From: Massilia sp. PDC64
GTDB taxonomy: Bacteria; Pseudomonadota; Gammaproteobacteria; Burkholderiales; Burkholderiaceae_D
DNA length: 64,000 bases
Direction of reading: 5' to 3'
Assembly: GCF_900101265.1 (NCBI RefSeq)
Contig: NZ_FMZS01000007.1
Coordinates: 310,001-374,000 of the forward strand
Below, piece by piece: positions 39,814 through 49,500 of this stretch (positions are counted from its first letter, which is position 1; the number at the start of each line of letters is the position of its first letter). The translations under genes and the position numbers were made by a program. Below the pieces are notes generated by a model. The model was not told the origin of the DNA. It did no database searches and saw only the letters and a program-made list of their open reading frames with translations.

Positions 39814-41388
39814 ATGATTAGAAATATGAGTATCGGCCAGCGTCTGGCCGTCGGGTTCGGGGTCGTGATTGCCTTGCTGTTGCTGCTTGCGGGGCTGTCG
39901 TATGTGAGGATTGCCAGCCTGAACAAGGAAATGGAGACGCTGGTCAATGTGCGTTACGCGAATACCGTCGCGGCCAACCACATCAAGGAAGACGTGAGCG
40001 AAGCGACGCGCAGCATGCTCAACGTCCTCATCATGACCGATCCGGACCAGATCAAGAAGGAGCTGGCGAACACGGAAGCGCGCAGCGCCAGCGCCACCGC
40101 CCAGGTCGCCGAACTGGCGAAGAGCACGGGGGATGCCGAGGCCGCCGAGATCCTGAAGGCGCTGGCCGCCATCCAGAGCAAATTCCTGCCGGCACAAACG
40201 GCGTTCATCAAGCTCGTCAACGAAGACCGGAAGGACGAGGCGATGATGAAATTCATGTTTTCGCTGCGTCCCCAGCAAACGCGCTATTTCGAGCAACTGG
40301 ACAAATTCGTCGCCTGGCAAAACGCGGCGATGCACCGGGCCGGCGACGACACGGCCGCCGTCACGCAGCGCACGCAGATGCTGATCCTGGCGTTGACGAC
40401 GATCGCGGCCGGGCTGTCGCTGGGCGTCGCCTGGCTGGCCACGCGCAGCATTACCCGTCCGCTGGGGCAGGTGGTGGAGATCGCGCGCCGCGTCGCCGAC
40501 GGCGATCTCACCAGCGACATCGCCGTCGACAGCCGCGACGAGGCGGGCCAGATGATGGAAGCGCTGCGCCACATGAACGCCAGCCTGACCCGCATCGTCG
40601 GCGAAGTGCGCACGAGTACCGAATCGATGTCCTGCGCATCCGGAGAGATCGCCACCGGCAACCAGGACCTGTCGACGCGCACGGAATCCCAGGCCATGTC
40701 CCTCGCGCAAACGTCGAGCTCCATGCGGGCGCTGACCGGGACCGTGCAACAGAACGCGGACAACGCGCGCCAGGCGAACCAGCTGGCGGCCCAGGCGTCG
40801 GAAGTGGCGGCGCGCGGCGGTTCCGTCGTCGCGCACGTCATCGAGACGATGGGATCGATCACGGCATCGTCGAAGAAGATCGTCGACATCATCGGCGTGA
40901 TCGACGGCATCGCCTTCCAGACGAACATCCTCGCTCTGAACGCGGCGGTCGAGGCCGCGCGCGCGGGCGAGCAGGGGCGCGGCTTTGCCGTCGTCGCATC
41001 CGAAGTGCGCAGCCTGGCGCAGCGCTCGGCCGCGGCCGCCAAGGAAATCAAGCTGCTGATCGGCGATTCCGTGGACAAGGTCCAGGAAGGCAGCACGCTC
41101 GTCGAGCAGGCCGGCGTGACGATGGAAGAGGTCGTCGAAAGCGTGCGCCGCGTCACCGACATCATGGGTGAAATTACGGCTGCCAGCCTCGAGCAGAGCG
41201 CCGGCATCGCCCAGGTCAGCCAGACAATCGTCGCGATGGATGAAACGACCCAGCAGAATGCTGCGCTCGTCGAGCAGGCCGCCGCAGCCGCCGCATCGAT
41301 GCAGGAACAGGCGCAGCGCCTGGCGCGCGCCGTCAGCGTGTTCAAGCTGCAGAATCCCCATGCCACCCTGGCGCTGGCCGCCGCCTGA
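39814..41388 (+). CDS. Methyl-accepting chemotaxis protein
   Basis: A 524-residue chemoreceptor. Transmembrane helix 1 (about 10-30) and helix 2 (about 190-210) bracket a periplasmic four-helix-bundle-type ligand domain. A HAMP domain (about 212-265: ITRPLGQVVEIARRVADGDL) and a signalling domain follow with the hairpin tip IDGIAFQTNILALNAAVEAARAGEQGRGFAVVA (fragments). The Glu/Gln-rich methylation helices flank it. No CheR-tethering pentapeptide is seen at the C-terminus (ALAAA). It is a stand-alone gene, so its ligand is unknown. Confidence 0.95.
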   Translation: MIRNMSIGQRLAVGFGVVIALLLLLAGLSYVRIASLNKEMETLVNVRYANTVAANHIKEDVSEATRSMLNVLIMTDPDQIKKELANTEARSASATAQVAELAKSTGDAEAAEILKALAAIQSKFLPAQTAFIKLVNEDRKDEAMMKFMFSLRPQQTRYFEQLDKFVAWQNAAMHRAGDDTAAVTQRTQMLILALTTIAAGLSLGVAWLATRSITRPLGQVVEIARRVADGDLTSDIAVDSRDEAGQMMEALRHMNASLTRIVGEVRTSTESMSCASGEIATGNQDLSTRTESQAMSLAQTSSSMRALTGTVQQNADNARQANQLAAQASEVAARGGSVVAHVIETMGSITASSKKIVDIIGVIDGIAFQTNILALNAAVEAARAGEQGRGFAVVASEVRSLAQRSAAAAKEIKLLIGDSVDKVQEGSTLVEQAGVTMEEVVESVRRVTDIMGEITAASLEQSAGIAQVSQTIVAMDETTQQNAALVEQAAAAAASMQEQAQRLARAVSVFKLQNPHATLALAAA

Positions 41389-41439
41389 ACCGCGGCCGAC
41401 GATGTTCACAACGATAGCTTTCCCACGAAGGAGACAACC

Positions 41440-42039
41440 ATGACTACCCCGACATTTGCCGTCAAGAGCCTGCTTGCAGGCGCCATCCTGACCCTGGCCG
41501 CCAGCCTGCCGGCCGCCGCCGCCGTCGACGTGAGCGGCTACAAGTTCGACGACACGGCCAAGGTCGCCGGCAAGGACCTGAAACTGAACGGCGCCGGCAT
41601 GCGCACCAAGTTCGTCGTCAAGGTCTACGCGGCCGGCCTGTACCTGCCGGAGAAGAAAAACACCACGGCCGAGATCCTGAAGGAAGAGGGCCCGCGCCGC
41701 GTGACCCTGCAGATGGCGCGCGACATCTCGTCCGAGGATTTCGGCAAGGCCTTCATGGATGGCCTGAACGAGAACATCGACAAGGCGGAAAAACAGCGCA
41801 TCGTGGCCCAGATCAGCAAGATCGGAGAGATCTTCGCCTCCGTGGACGGCCTCAAGAAGGGCGACGTGCTGCACCTGGACTGGATCCCGGGTACCGGCAC
41901 CCAGGCCGAACTGAATGGCCAGAAGCTGGGCGGTCCGATCCCGGACATCAACTTCTACAACGCGATCCTGCGCATCTGGCTGGGCGACAAGCCCGTCGAC
42001 CGCTCGCTCAAGCCGGCGCTGCTGGGCGACACGAAGTAA
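41440..42039 (+). CDS. Exported chalcone-isomerase-like protein
   Basis: A 199-residue protein with a signal peptide (LAGAILTLAASLPAAAA) and a chalcone-isomerase-like fold: GYKFDDTAKVAGKDLKLNGAGMRTKFVVKVYAAGLYLP and the end FYNAILRIWLGDKPVDRSLKPALLG are characteristic of the bacterial family. Bacterial members are thought to bind small hydrophobic ligands rather than isomerise chalcones. Starts 52 bases after the chemoreceptor with AAGGAGA upstream; the two may be co-transcribed. A strong terminator follows. Confidence 0.9.
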   Translation: MTTPTFAVKSLLAGAILTLAASLPAAAAVDVSGYKFDDTAKVAGKDLKLNGAGMRTKFVVKVYAAGLYLPEKKNTTAEILKEEGPRRVTLQMARDISSEDFGKAFMDGLNENIDKAEKQRIVAQISKIGEIFASVDGLKKGDVLHLDWIPGTGTQAELNGQKLGGPIPDINFYNAILRIWLGDKPVDRSLKPALLGDTK

Positions 42040-42059
42040 TCCCCCCGTTTTCCTCGAAA

Positions 42060-42095
42060 ACGCGGCCCCGGGTAACCGGCGGCCGCGTTTTTTTT
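42060..42095 (+). terminator. Rho-independent terminator after the chalcone-isomerase-like gene
   Basis: ACGCGGCC, 13 loop bases, GGCCGCGT and a run of T residues. Confidence 0.9.
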
Positions 42096-42522
42096 CGCCC
42101 CTCGTTTTTTGACTGCGCACACCCCGGATTTTTGGATGAGGCGGGGTCCCGGCCGGCCCGTCGGCGCCTCTGGCGGCGCATCCATTCGATCAGATCGAAG
42201 ATAACCTGAACTCATCCATATGTCATAACCAATCATGAACTTCTTACATCCTGCACCTAAATTGCGAATACTCGCTGAGATACCACCTGCATATCACCGA
42301 TATACCGCGTATTTGTTCCGCGCAACACCTCACGCGTCGAAATCGCCATATCTCATCAATATGATGACATCTTGTCTCAACTTATCGCTAACTCATCAAT
42401 TCATGAATCATCGATTTTTTGATACACCATCACTTCATCGACCAATTGTTAAATGAAATCGGCGAAAAATCGCCTGGTAACTCGAGCGACCGCGAGTTAC
42501 CCGCGACGGGTGGAAAACAGGG
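42096..42522. other. AT-rich gene-free stretch with TCAT/ATCA runs
   Basis: About 430 bases without a convincing gene. The part 42190-42460 is markedly AT-rich for this genome and dominated by TCAT/ATCA words. A 73-codon frame (42235-42456) has no ribosome-binding site and codon use unlike its neighbours, so it is not called. It could hold a small RNA or be imported DNA; nothing specific is visible. Confidence 0.4.
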
Positions 42523-42560
42523 CGAAAAAAAAGCGGCGCCCGGTCATCCGGGCGCCGCTT
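42523..42560 (-). terminator. Terminator of the small membrane protein gene
   Basis: AAGCGGCGCCCGG, TCAT loop, then its exact complement; on the minus strand eight T residues follow. It ends transcription of the gene at 42600-42830. Confidence 0.9.
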
Positions 42561-42599
42561 TCGGGAAAGAAGCGAGCTGTGTAGACTAGACTGTAAGGA

Positions 42600-42830
42600 T
42601 CAGTGCGATCCCACGGCTGCGGCCTGCGCACGCTGCCTGCGTGCCGCGAGTTCGTCCTTGGTCGGACGGGGGCGCACCACCAGCACCAGCGCGCGTACGA
42701 TGCCGACCAGCAGCGGGCGGAAGAACATCAACACGCCGCCCAGCAGGGTCAGCTGGACCATGCACAAGAGCAGTTGGGTGAAGGGCAGAGCCATCACCGG
42801 GGTCTGGAAAAGGGCGTCGGAGAAGGACAT
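42600..42830 (-). CDS. Small membrane protein
   Basis: A 76-residue protein with one long or two short hydrophobic segments (LPFTQLLLCMVQLTLLGGVLMFF and LLVGIVRALVLVV) and a basic C-terminal tail (RPRPTKDELAARRQRAQ). No family recognised. The ATG at 42830 is used; no clear ribosome-binding site is seen, but a well-formed terminator directly follows, which supports a real gene. It diverges from the LysR gene across an AT-rich 165-base region. Confidence 0.6.
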   Translation of the reverse strand: MSFSDALFQTPVMALPFTQLLLCMVQLTLLGGVLMFFRPLLVGIVRALVLVVRPRPTKDELAARRQRAQAAAVGSH

Positions 42831-42995
42831 GGGAAGTCTAAGTGGCAAGCTGATCTATTCGTTCGATGTAACTATAGTGCAACGCAACATATAAATCTAA
42901 TTACACTTAGTAATAGCTATTATATTGATCGTGAATGGAAATCGGGTACACTTACCGTACCGACAAACCATACTGCCAGTCCTGAACGGAGTCCC

Positions 42996-43976
42996 ATGAG
43001 CTTCCTCACGCTTGATCTGAACCTGCTCCGCGTCTTCGACGCCGTCATGACCGAGCAAAACCTGACACGCGCCGCCGGCCACCTCGCGATGACCCAGCCG
43101 GCTGTCTCGAACGCCATCAAACGCTTGCGCGAAAGCCTCGGCGACGAGCTGCTGATCCGCACGGCCTACGGCGTGAAACCGACGCCCCGCGCGGAAGCAT
43201 TGTGGCCCGCCGTGCGCCAGGCGCTGGCCGCGCTGGAAGCGGCCGTGATGCCGGAAACCTTCGATGTTTCCAAGGCCCAGGCGACGTTCCGCATGGCGAT
43301 GGCCGACGCCACCGCCGCCCTGTGGCTGCCGTCCCTCGTGCGGTCGATCGAAAAAGAAGCGCCTGGCGTCAATATCCGCATGGTGCCGCTGACCACGCGC
43401 GAACCGCGGCCGATGCTGCTGCGCGGCGACATCGACCTGGCCGTCGGCTTCTTCCCCGGCGTCGCGGCCCAGCTGTCGTACGAAACGGGCTCGCCGATCC
43501 GCCACGAGCGCCTGTATTCGGGGGAATACGTCGTCGTGATGCGCAAGAATCACCCGCTGGCGCAGGGCACGCTGTCCCTCGACGATTATTGCAAGGCGAA
43601 CCACCTGCTCGTGAGCTTCTCGGGCCGCGCCCACGGCCTCGTCGACGAAGCGCTGGCGCAGATCGGCCGCGAACGGCGCATCCTGCTGACCGTGAACCAG
43701 TTCTTCACGGCCGGCCGCGTCGTCGCGAACTCGGACCTGGTGACGGTGTTGCCGAAGCACCTGATCGCGTCGACCGGTGCTGCCGACCAATTGATCTGGC
43801 GCGAGCTGCCGTTCCAGCTGCCGGCCGTGCACCTGGACATGCTGTGGCACGAACGCGACGGCCGCAGCCCGGCGCACCGCTGGCTGCGCAAGAACCTGGA
43901 AAGCCTGTCCGCGACAGCGCAAAAGATGCTTCCGCAGAAGTCGGAAGCGTCGGAGAAAATGGAAAAGATTGCCTGA
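42996..43976 (+). CDS. LysR-family transcriptional regulator
   Basis: A 326-residue LysR regulator. The N-terminal winged helix-turn-helix reads LDLNLLRVFDAVMTEQNLTRAAGHLAMTQPAVSNAIKRLRE, a NodD/NahR-like variant; the rest is the periplasmic-binding-protein-like ligand domain. GGAG precedes the ATG at 42996. The divergent small membrane protein is the most likely nearby target. Ligand unknown. Confidence 0.92.
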   Translation: MSFLTLDLNLLRVFDAVMTEQNLTRAAGHLAMTQPAVSNAIKRLRESLGDELLIRTAYGVKPTPRAEALWPAVRQALAALEAAVMPETFDVSKAQATFRMAMADATAALWLPSLVRSIEKEAPGVNIRMVPLTTREPRPMLLRGDIDLAVGFFPGVAAQLSYETGSPIRHERLYSGEYVVVMRKNHPLAQGTLSLDDYCKANHLLVSFSGRAHGLVDEALAQIGRERRILLTVNQFFTAGRVVANSDLVTVLPKHLIASTGAADQLIWRELPFQLPAVHLDMLWHERDGRSPAHRWLRKNLESLSATAQKMLPQKSEASEKMEKIA

Positions 43977-43980
43977 AGAT

Positions 43981-44007
43981 ACAACGCCCCGCCTGCCGGG
44001 GCGTTGT
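43981..44007. terminator. Bidirectional terminator-like hairpin between LysR and Lrp genes
   Basis: An 11-bp perfect stem (ACAACGCCCCG with its complement) and five loop bases fill the space between the convergent LysR and Lrp genes. It lacks a clear T-run on both sides, so termination may be incomplete. Confidence 0.6.
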
Positions 44008-44463
44008 TCATTTGATGGGCAGCTTGGTCGTATTCTTGACTTCTTCCATCACCGCATACGTGTGCGTCTCGCGCACGCCTTTCTGCAGCAGTGTCTTGCC
44101 GAGGAATTCGCGGTAAGCTGCCATGTCTTTCACGCGCGCCTTGACGAGATAATCGAAACCGCCGGCCACCATGTGGCATTCGAGCACTTCGGGAATCAGT
44201 TGCACGCTCTGCTTGAACGCGTCGAAGACTTCCGGGGTGGTGCGGTCCAGCACCACTTCGATGAACACCAGCAGCGACACGTCCAGCAGCTGCGGGTTCA
44301 ACTGGGCCGTGTAGCCCATGATGTAGCCGGACTCGTGCAGCTTGCGGACCCGTTCGAGGCAGGCGGCGGGCGACAGGTTGACCCGTGCGGCAAGCTCGAC
44401 GTTGCTGATACGCCCGTCGCTCTGCAGTTCGGCCAGGATTTTCTTGCTGATCTTGTCCAGCAT
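44008..44463 (-). CDS. Lrp/AsnC-family regulator, probable regulator of putA
   Basis: A 151-residue Lrp-type protein: helix-turn-helix (LDKISKKILAELQSDGRISNVELAARVNLSPAACLERV region) and AsnC domain with GGFDYLVKARVKDMAAYREFL. The ATG at 44463 follows GAGAG; the frame is open to 44511. It is divergent from putA with 182 bases between. In several proteobacteria an Lrp-type PutR activates putA in response to proline; the PutA here lacks its own DNA-binding domain, which fits that model. Confidence 0.9.
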   Translation of the reverse strand: MLDKISKKILAELQSDGRISNVELAARVNLSPAACLERVRKLHESGYIMGYTAQLNPQLLDVSLLVFIEVVLDRTTPEVFDAFKQSVQLIPEVLECHMVAGGFDYLVKARVKDMAAYREFLGKTLLQKGVRETHTYAVMEEVKNTTKLPIK

Positions 44464-44645
44464 GTGTGCTCTCTCCACTATAAATATTATTTGGTGAAAT
44501 TCTCTCACCAAAAACTATCTATTGCTAGTCTTCTGTAAAAACAGAATTAATCCAGAAGATTTCCTTCTACAATCGAATCATCGATCCGCACTTCAGTACG
44601 GCGCTTGCCGGTGCTCGTCCTCATCCAATTTTTTCCAGACCGTCC

Positions 44646-47600
44646 ATGAACATTGCCGCCATCCCGGCTTCCACCTACGTCCCCTTCGACGCCTTGCAGG
44701 CCGAAACCCGCCGCGAACAGACGCCGCTGCGTGCCGCGATCACCGCCGCCTATCGCCGTGACGAGACCACCGCCGTGGAATGGCTGCTGGCCCAGGGCGC
44801 CTGCGCCAACGCGGACGCCTACATGCTGGCGCACCGCCTCGTGTCGGCCGTGCGCGAAAAACGTACGCGCTCGTCGGGCGTGGATGCGCTGATGCATGAA
44901 TTCTCGCTGTCGTCCGAAGAAGGCGTCGCACTGATGTGCCTGGCCGAAGCGCTGCTGCGCATTCCCGACACGGAAACGGCCGACCGCCTGATCGCCGACA
45001 AGATCAGCAAGGGCGACTGGAAGAAGCACCTGGGCGAATCGCCGTCGCTGTTCGTGAACGCCGCGACCTGGGGCCTGCTCGTCACCGGCAAGCTCGTGTC
45101 GTCCAGCAGCGAGAAGGGCCTCGGCGCCGCGCTGACCCGCATGATCGCCAAGGGCGGCGAACCACTGATCCGCAAGGGCGTCGACCTCGCGATGCGCATG
45201 CTGGGCAACCAGTTCGTCACCGGCCAGACGATCGATGAAGCGCTGAAGAACAGCCGCGAGAACGAAACCCGCGGCTACCGCTATTCGTACGACATGCTGG
45301 GCGAAGCGGCGCTGACGGAATCCGACGCCGACAACTACTACGCCTCGTACGAAGCGGCCATCCACGCGATCGGCAAGGCCTCGAACGGCCGCGGCATCAA
45401 GGATGGTCCGGGCATCTCGATCAAGCTGTCGGCCCTGCATCCGAGATATAGCCGCGCGCAGTACGCCCGCGTGATGGGAGAGTTGCTGCCGCGCGTGCGC
45501 AAGCTCGTGCTGCTGGCCAAGGAATACAACATCGGCATCAATATCGACGCCGAGGAAGCGGACCGCCTGGAAATCTCGCTGGACATGCTGGAAGCGCTTG
45601 CTTTCGATCCATCTTTGTCCGGCTTCGAAGGCATCGGCCTCGTCGTGCAGGCGTACCAGAAGCGCTGCCCGTTCGTGATCGATTTCGTCGTGGACCTGGC
45701 CCGCCGCAGCGGCCGCAAGTTCATGGTGCGCCTGGTGAAAGGCGCGTACTGGGATGCGGAAATCAAGCGCGCCCAGGTCGACGGCCTGCCGGGCTATCCC
45801 GTCTACACGCGCAAGATCTACACGGACGTATCGTACCTGACGTGCGCGCGCAAGCTGCTCGCCGCGACGGACGTCATATACGCCCAGTTCGCCACGCACA
45901 ATGCGCACTCGCTGTCCGTGATCTACACGTGGGCAAAGGCGGACAACGTCACCAATTACGAATTCCAGTGCCTGCACGGCATGGGAGAAACCCTGTACGA
46001 CCAGGTCGTCGGCAAGGACAACCTGAACAAGCCGTGCCGCATCTACGCCCCGGTCGGTTCGCACGAGACGCTGCTCGCCTACCTCGTGCGCCGCCTGCTG
46101 GAAAACGGCGCCAACTCGTCGTTCGTGAACCAGATCGTCGACGAGAGCGTGCCCATCGACACCCTGCTGACCGATCCGTTCGAGGCCGCGCGCGCCGCGC
46201 ACTGCCTGCCGCACCCGCGCATTCCGCTGCCGCTGGATCTGTTCCCGGACGGCCGCCGCAACTCCGCCGGCCTCGATCTTGCCAACGAACACGTGCTGGC
46301 CGACCTGGCCGCCGACCTCGGCACGCCGCGCCACTACCTGGCCGCACCGCTCGTCGACGGTCCCGTCGCAGCGGCCGGTGCGCTCAACATCGTGAATCCT
46401 GCGCAGTCGGCGGACATCGTCGGCCAGGTGACGGAAGCGACCACCGCCGACGTCGACACGGCGCTGCAGGCCGCCGTGAATGCGGCGCCGGGCTGGGAAG
46501 GCGTCGGCAATGCGGCCCGCGCCGACATCATCGCCCGCGTCGGCGATTTGTTCGAGCAATACCGCGGCGAACTGATGGCCCTGGCCGTGCGCGAAGCGGG
46601 CAAGTCGCTGCCGAACGCGATCGCGGAAGTGCGGGAAGCCGTCGATTTCCTGCGCTATTACGCGGCGGAAATCCGCAATGCCCCGCAAGCCCGCGCGCTG
46701 GGACCGGTGACGTGCATCAGTCCGTGGAACTTCCCGCTCGCCATTTTCACGGGCCAGGTCGCGGCCGCGCTGGCTGCCGGCAATGTCGTCCTGGCAAAAC
46801 CTGCCGAGCAGACGCCGCTGATCGCCCACCGCGCCGTGCAATTGTTCCACGAAGCCGGTGTGCCGAAGGGCGCGCTGCAGCTGCTGCCGGGCCGCGGCGA
46901 GACCGTCGGCGCCGCGCTCACGGGCGATGCGCGCGTCAAGGCCGTGATTTTCACGGGCTCGACGGAAGTTGCGCAATTGATCAACCGTACGCTGGCCACC
47001 CGCGCCGCGGAGGAAGGGGCCGACATTCCGCTGATCGCCGAGACGGGCGGCCAGAACGCGCTGATCGTCGATTCGTCCGCGCTGCCGGAACAGGTCGTGC
47101 AGGATGTGCTCAGTTCCGCGTTCGACAGCGCCGGTCAGCGCTGCTCCGCACTGCGCGTGCTGTTCCTGCAGGAAGATATCGCGGATAAAACGATCAGGAT
47201 GCTCAAGGGCGCCATGCAGGAACTGCGCGTGGGCGTACCGGACCGTTTGTCCACCGACATCGGCCCCGTCATCGACAAGGAAGCCCAGCAGAACCTGCTC
47301 GGCCACATCGAGCGGATGAAAACGACGGCGAAACAGCATTTCTCGCTGGTCCTGCCGGACGCGCTGCTGGCGCAGGGGACGTTCGTGCCGCCGACCGTGC
47401 TCGAGATCGGCTCGATGAACGAACTGAAGCGCGAAGTCTTCGGCCCCGTGCTGCACATCGTGCGCTGGCGCCGTTCCGAGCTGGACAAGGTCGTCGACAC
47501 GATCAACGCCACCGGCTACGGCCTCACGCTGGGCGTGCATTCGCGCATCGACGAAACCATCGAATTCATCACGACGCGCGCCCACGTCGGCAACATCTAC

Positions 47601-48281
47601 GTGAACCGCAACATCGTGGGCGCCGTCGTGGGCGTGCAGCCGTTCGGCGGAGAAGGCAAATCCGGCACCGGTCCCAAGGCCGGCGGTCCGCTGTACCTGA
47701 AGCGCCTGCAAAAGGATCCGGCACCGCTGTTGCGCCATGCACGACGCGGCAACAACGCGCTGGACGGCCTGCTCGCCTGGGCGTGCGCGAACGGCCACGG
47801 CGACATCGCAAACCTGGCAAATACCTACATGGAAACGACGCTGGACGGCGTACGCATCGACTTGCCGGGTCCGACGGGCGAGCGCAACCAGCTCGAGTTC
47901 GTCCCGCGCGGCACCGTCCTGTGCGCGCCGAACGGCACGGCGAGCCTGCTGAACCAGCTGGCGGCCGCGTTCGCGACAGGCAACCGCGCGCTCGTCCTGG
48001 CCGAAGCGCTCCCGGCATTGCCAATCGCCGTCAAGGAACGCGTGCGTTTCATCACCGCGCAGGAACTGGATGGCAGCGAATTCGCCATGGCCCTCGTCGA
48101 GCACGGTCTTGCGGGAAATCTGCAGGCGAAGCTGGCGGCCCGTCCGGGCGCGATCGTCGGCATCGTCGATACCCGTGCGGGAGAGCCCGTGGCGTTGTGG
48201 CGCCTCGTGGCGGAACGCGCTCTGTGCGTCAACACGACCGCGGCTGGAGGTAACGCAAGCCTGATGACGCTCGGGCTGTAA
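44646..48281 (+). CDS. putA: Bifunctional proline dehydrogenase/glutamate-semialdehyde dehydrogenase
   Basis: A 1211-residue enzyme that oxidises proline to glutamate in two steps. The N-terminal arm and alpha-domain lead to the FAD-binding proline dehydrogenase barrel (LVKGAYWDAEIKRAQ, RLLENGANSSFVNQI), then the NAD-linked aldehyde dehydrogenase (TCISPWNFPLAIFTGQ, VIFTGSTEVA, GGQNALIVDSSA, catalytic Cys in SAGQRCSALR) and a C-terminal domain of about 200 residues. It lacks the N-terminal ribbon-helix-helix repressor domain of enterobacterial PutA, so it cannot repress itself. ald follows behind a terminator. Confidence 0.96.
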   Translation: MNIAAIPASTYVPFDALQAETRREQTPLRAAITAAYRRDETTAVEWLLAQGACANADAYMLAHRLVSAVREKRTRSSGVDALMHEFSLSSEEGVALMCLAEALLRIPDTETADRLIADKISKGDWKKHLGESPSLFVNAATWGLLVTGKLVSSSSEKGLGAALTRMIAKGGEPLIRKGVDLAMRMLGNQFVTGQTIDEALKNSRENETRGYRYSYDMLGEAALTESDADNYYASYEAAIHAIGKASNGRGIKDGPGISIKLSALHPRYSRAQYARVMGELLPRVRKLVLLAKEYNIGINIDAEEADRLEISLDMLEALAFDPSLSGFEGIGLVVQAYQKRCPFVIDFVVDLARRSGRKFMVRLVKGAYWDAEIKRAQVDGLPGYPVYTRKIYTDVSYLTCARKLLAATDVIYAQFATHNAHSLSVIYTWAKADNVTNYEFQCLHGMGETLYDQVVGKDNLNKPCRIYAPVGSHETLLAYLVRRLLENGANSSFVNQIVDESVPIDTLLTDPFEAARAAHCLPHPRIPLPLDLFPDGRRNSAGLDLANEHVLADLAADLGTPRHYLAAPLVDGPVAAAGALNIVNPAQSADIVGQVTEATTADVDTALQAAVNAAPGWEGVGNAARADIIARVGDLFEQYRGELMALAVREAGKSLPNAIAEVREAVDFLRYYAAEIRNAPQARALGPVTCISPWNFPLAIFTGQVAAALAAGNVVLAKPAEQTPLIAHRAVQLFHEAGVPKGALQLLPGRGETVGAALTGDARVKAVIFTGSTEVAQLINRTLATRAAEEGADIPLIAETGGQNALIVDSSALPEQVVQDVLSSAFDSAGQRCSALRVLFLQEDIADKTIRMLKGAMQELRVGVPDRLSTDIGPVIDKEAQQNLLGHIERMKTTAKQHFSLVLPDALLAQGTFVPPTVLEIGSMNELKREVFGPVLHIVRWRRSELDKVVDTINATGYGLTLGVHSRIDETIEFITTRAHVGNIYVNRNIVGAVVGVQPFGGEGKSGTGPKAGGPLYLKRLQKDPAPLLRHARRGNNALDGLLAWACANGHGDIANLANTYMETTLDGVRIDLPGPTGERNQLEFVPRGTVLCAPNGTASLLNQLAAAFATGNRALVLAEALPALPIAVKERVRFITAQELDGSEFAMALVEHGLAGNLQAKLAARPGAIVGIVDTRAGEPVALWRLVAERALCVNTTAAGGNASLMTLGL

Positions 48282-48301
48282 GCCGGGTCCAGATGGCTTC
48301 G

Positions 48302-48348
48302 ACGCCGCGGTAGTAGGTTTTCAACCTGCGCCGCGGCGTTTTGTTTTT
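48302..48348 (+). terminator. Terminator after putA
   Basis: ACGCCGCGG and CCGCGGCGT enclose a loop that contains an inner AGGTT/AACCT stem; TTTTGTTTTT follows. Confidence 0.85.
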
Positions 48349-48384
48349 GGAGATGTTTTTTGTAGGTTTAACCTGGAGGCAGAC

Positions 48385-49500
48385 ATGTTGATAGGCGTAC
48401 CAAAAGAAATCAAAAACAATGAATTCCGGGTGGGCTTGACGCCCCCCAGCGTGCACGAACTGGTCGCGCGCGGCCATCAGGTCATCGTGCAGACCGGCGC
48501 CGGTGCCGGCATCGGCCTGACGGACGAGCAATACACGGCCGCCGGCGCCACGATCGTCCCGTCCGCGCAAGAGATCTTCGCGCGGGCCGAGATGGTCGTG
48601 AAAGTGAAGGAACCGCAGCCGCAGGAATGCGCGATGCTGCGGCCGGGACAGATTCTGTACACGTATCTGCACCTGGCGCCGGATCCGGAACAGACGGCGG
48701 CCCTCGTGAAATCCGGCGCCGTGTGCATCGCGTATGAAACCATCACGGGCCCGGGCGGCGGGCTGCCGCTGCTGGCGCCGATGAGCGAGGTGGCGGGGCG
48801 GATGTCGATCCAGGCCGGCGCCAGCCACCTGGAAAAATCGAAGGGCGGCGCCGGCATCCTGCTGGGCGGCGTGCCGGGCGTGGCGGCGGGCCACATCGTC
48901 ATCATCGGTGCCGGCGTCGTCGGCACCAACGCGTTGCAGATGGCCGTGGGCATCGGCGCGCGCGTGACCGTGCTCGACAAGAACGTCGACCGCCTGCGCC
49001 AGCTCGACCTCGTCTACGGCAACCGGATCTCGACGATGTATTCGAACGCCCACGCGATCGAGGAAGCGGTGCTGTCGGCCGACCTCGTCATCGGCGGCGT
49101 GCTCGTTCCGGGCGCTGCCGCGCCGAAGCTCGTCACGCGCACCATGGTGTCACGGATGAAAAAGGGATCCGTCGTCGTCGACGTGGCGATCGACCAGGGC
49201 GGCTGCTTCGAGACGTCGCATCCGACGACGCACGCGGATCCGACGTTCGTCGTGGACGGCGTCGTGCACTACTGCGTGGCGAACATGCCGGGCGCGGTGG
49301 CGCGCACGTCGACGTTCGCGCTGAACAACGCGACGATCGCCCACGCCGTGGCGCTGGCGACCAAGGGTTGGCGGCAGGCGATGCGGGACGATCCGCACCT
49401 CAAGAACGGCCTGAACGTCTGCGAAGGGAAAGTCACGTACGCGGCCGTCGCGAAGGATCTCGGCTACGACTACGTGCCGGCCGATACCCTGCTGGCCTGA
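48385..49500 (+). CDS. ald: Alanine dehydrogenase
   Basis: A 371-residue NAD-dependent alanine dehydrogenase (alanine to pyruvate and ammonia). It begins MLIGVPKEIKNNEFRVGLTP and has the family's VKVKEPQPQE, the nucleotide-binding GAGVVGTNALQMAVGIGARVTVLDKN and VVDVAIDQGGCFETS. With putA it forms an amino-acid catabolism pair, although a terminator separates them. Its last 31 bases overlap the convergent mtnN gene. Confidence 0.96.
   Translation: MLIGVPKEIKNNEFRVGLTPPSVHELVARGHQVIVQTGAGAGIGLTDEQYTAAGATIVPSAQEIFARAEMVVKVKEPQPQECAMLRPGQILYTYLHLAPDPEQTAALVKSGAVCIAYETITGPGGGLPLLAPMSEVAGRMSIQAGASHLEKSKGGAGILLGGVPGVAAGHIVIIGAGVVGTNALQMAVGIGARVTVLDKNVDRLRQLDLVYGNRISTMYSNAHAIEEAVLSADLVIGGVLVPGAAAPKLVTRTMVSRMKKGSVVVDVAIDQGGCFETSHPTTHADPTFVVDGVVHYCVANMPGAVARTSTFALNNATIAHAVALATKGWRQAMRDDPHLKNGLNVCEGKVTYAAVAKDLGYDYVPADTLLA

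Noticed and set aside
42235..42456. 73-codon frame in the AT-rich island
   Set aside because: No ribosome-binding site, unusual composition, no similarity to known proteins.
44547..48104. Long minus-strand frame opposite putA
   Set aside because: Mirror frame of a clear, complete PutA; no ribosome-binding site or domain.
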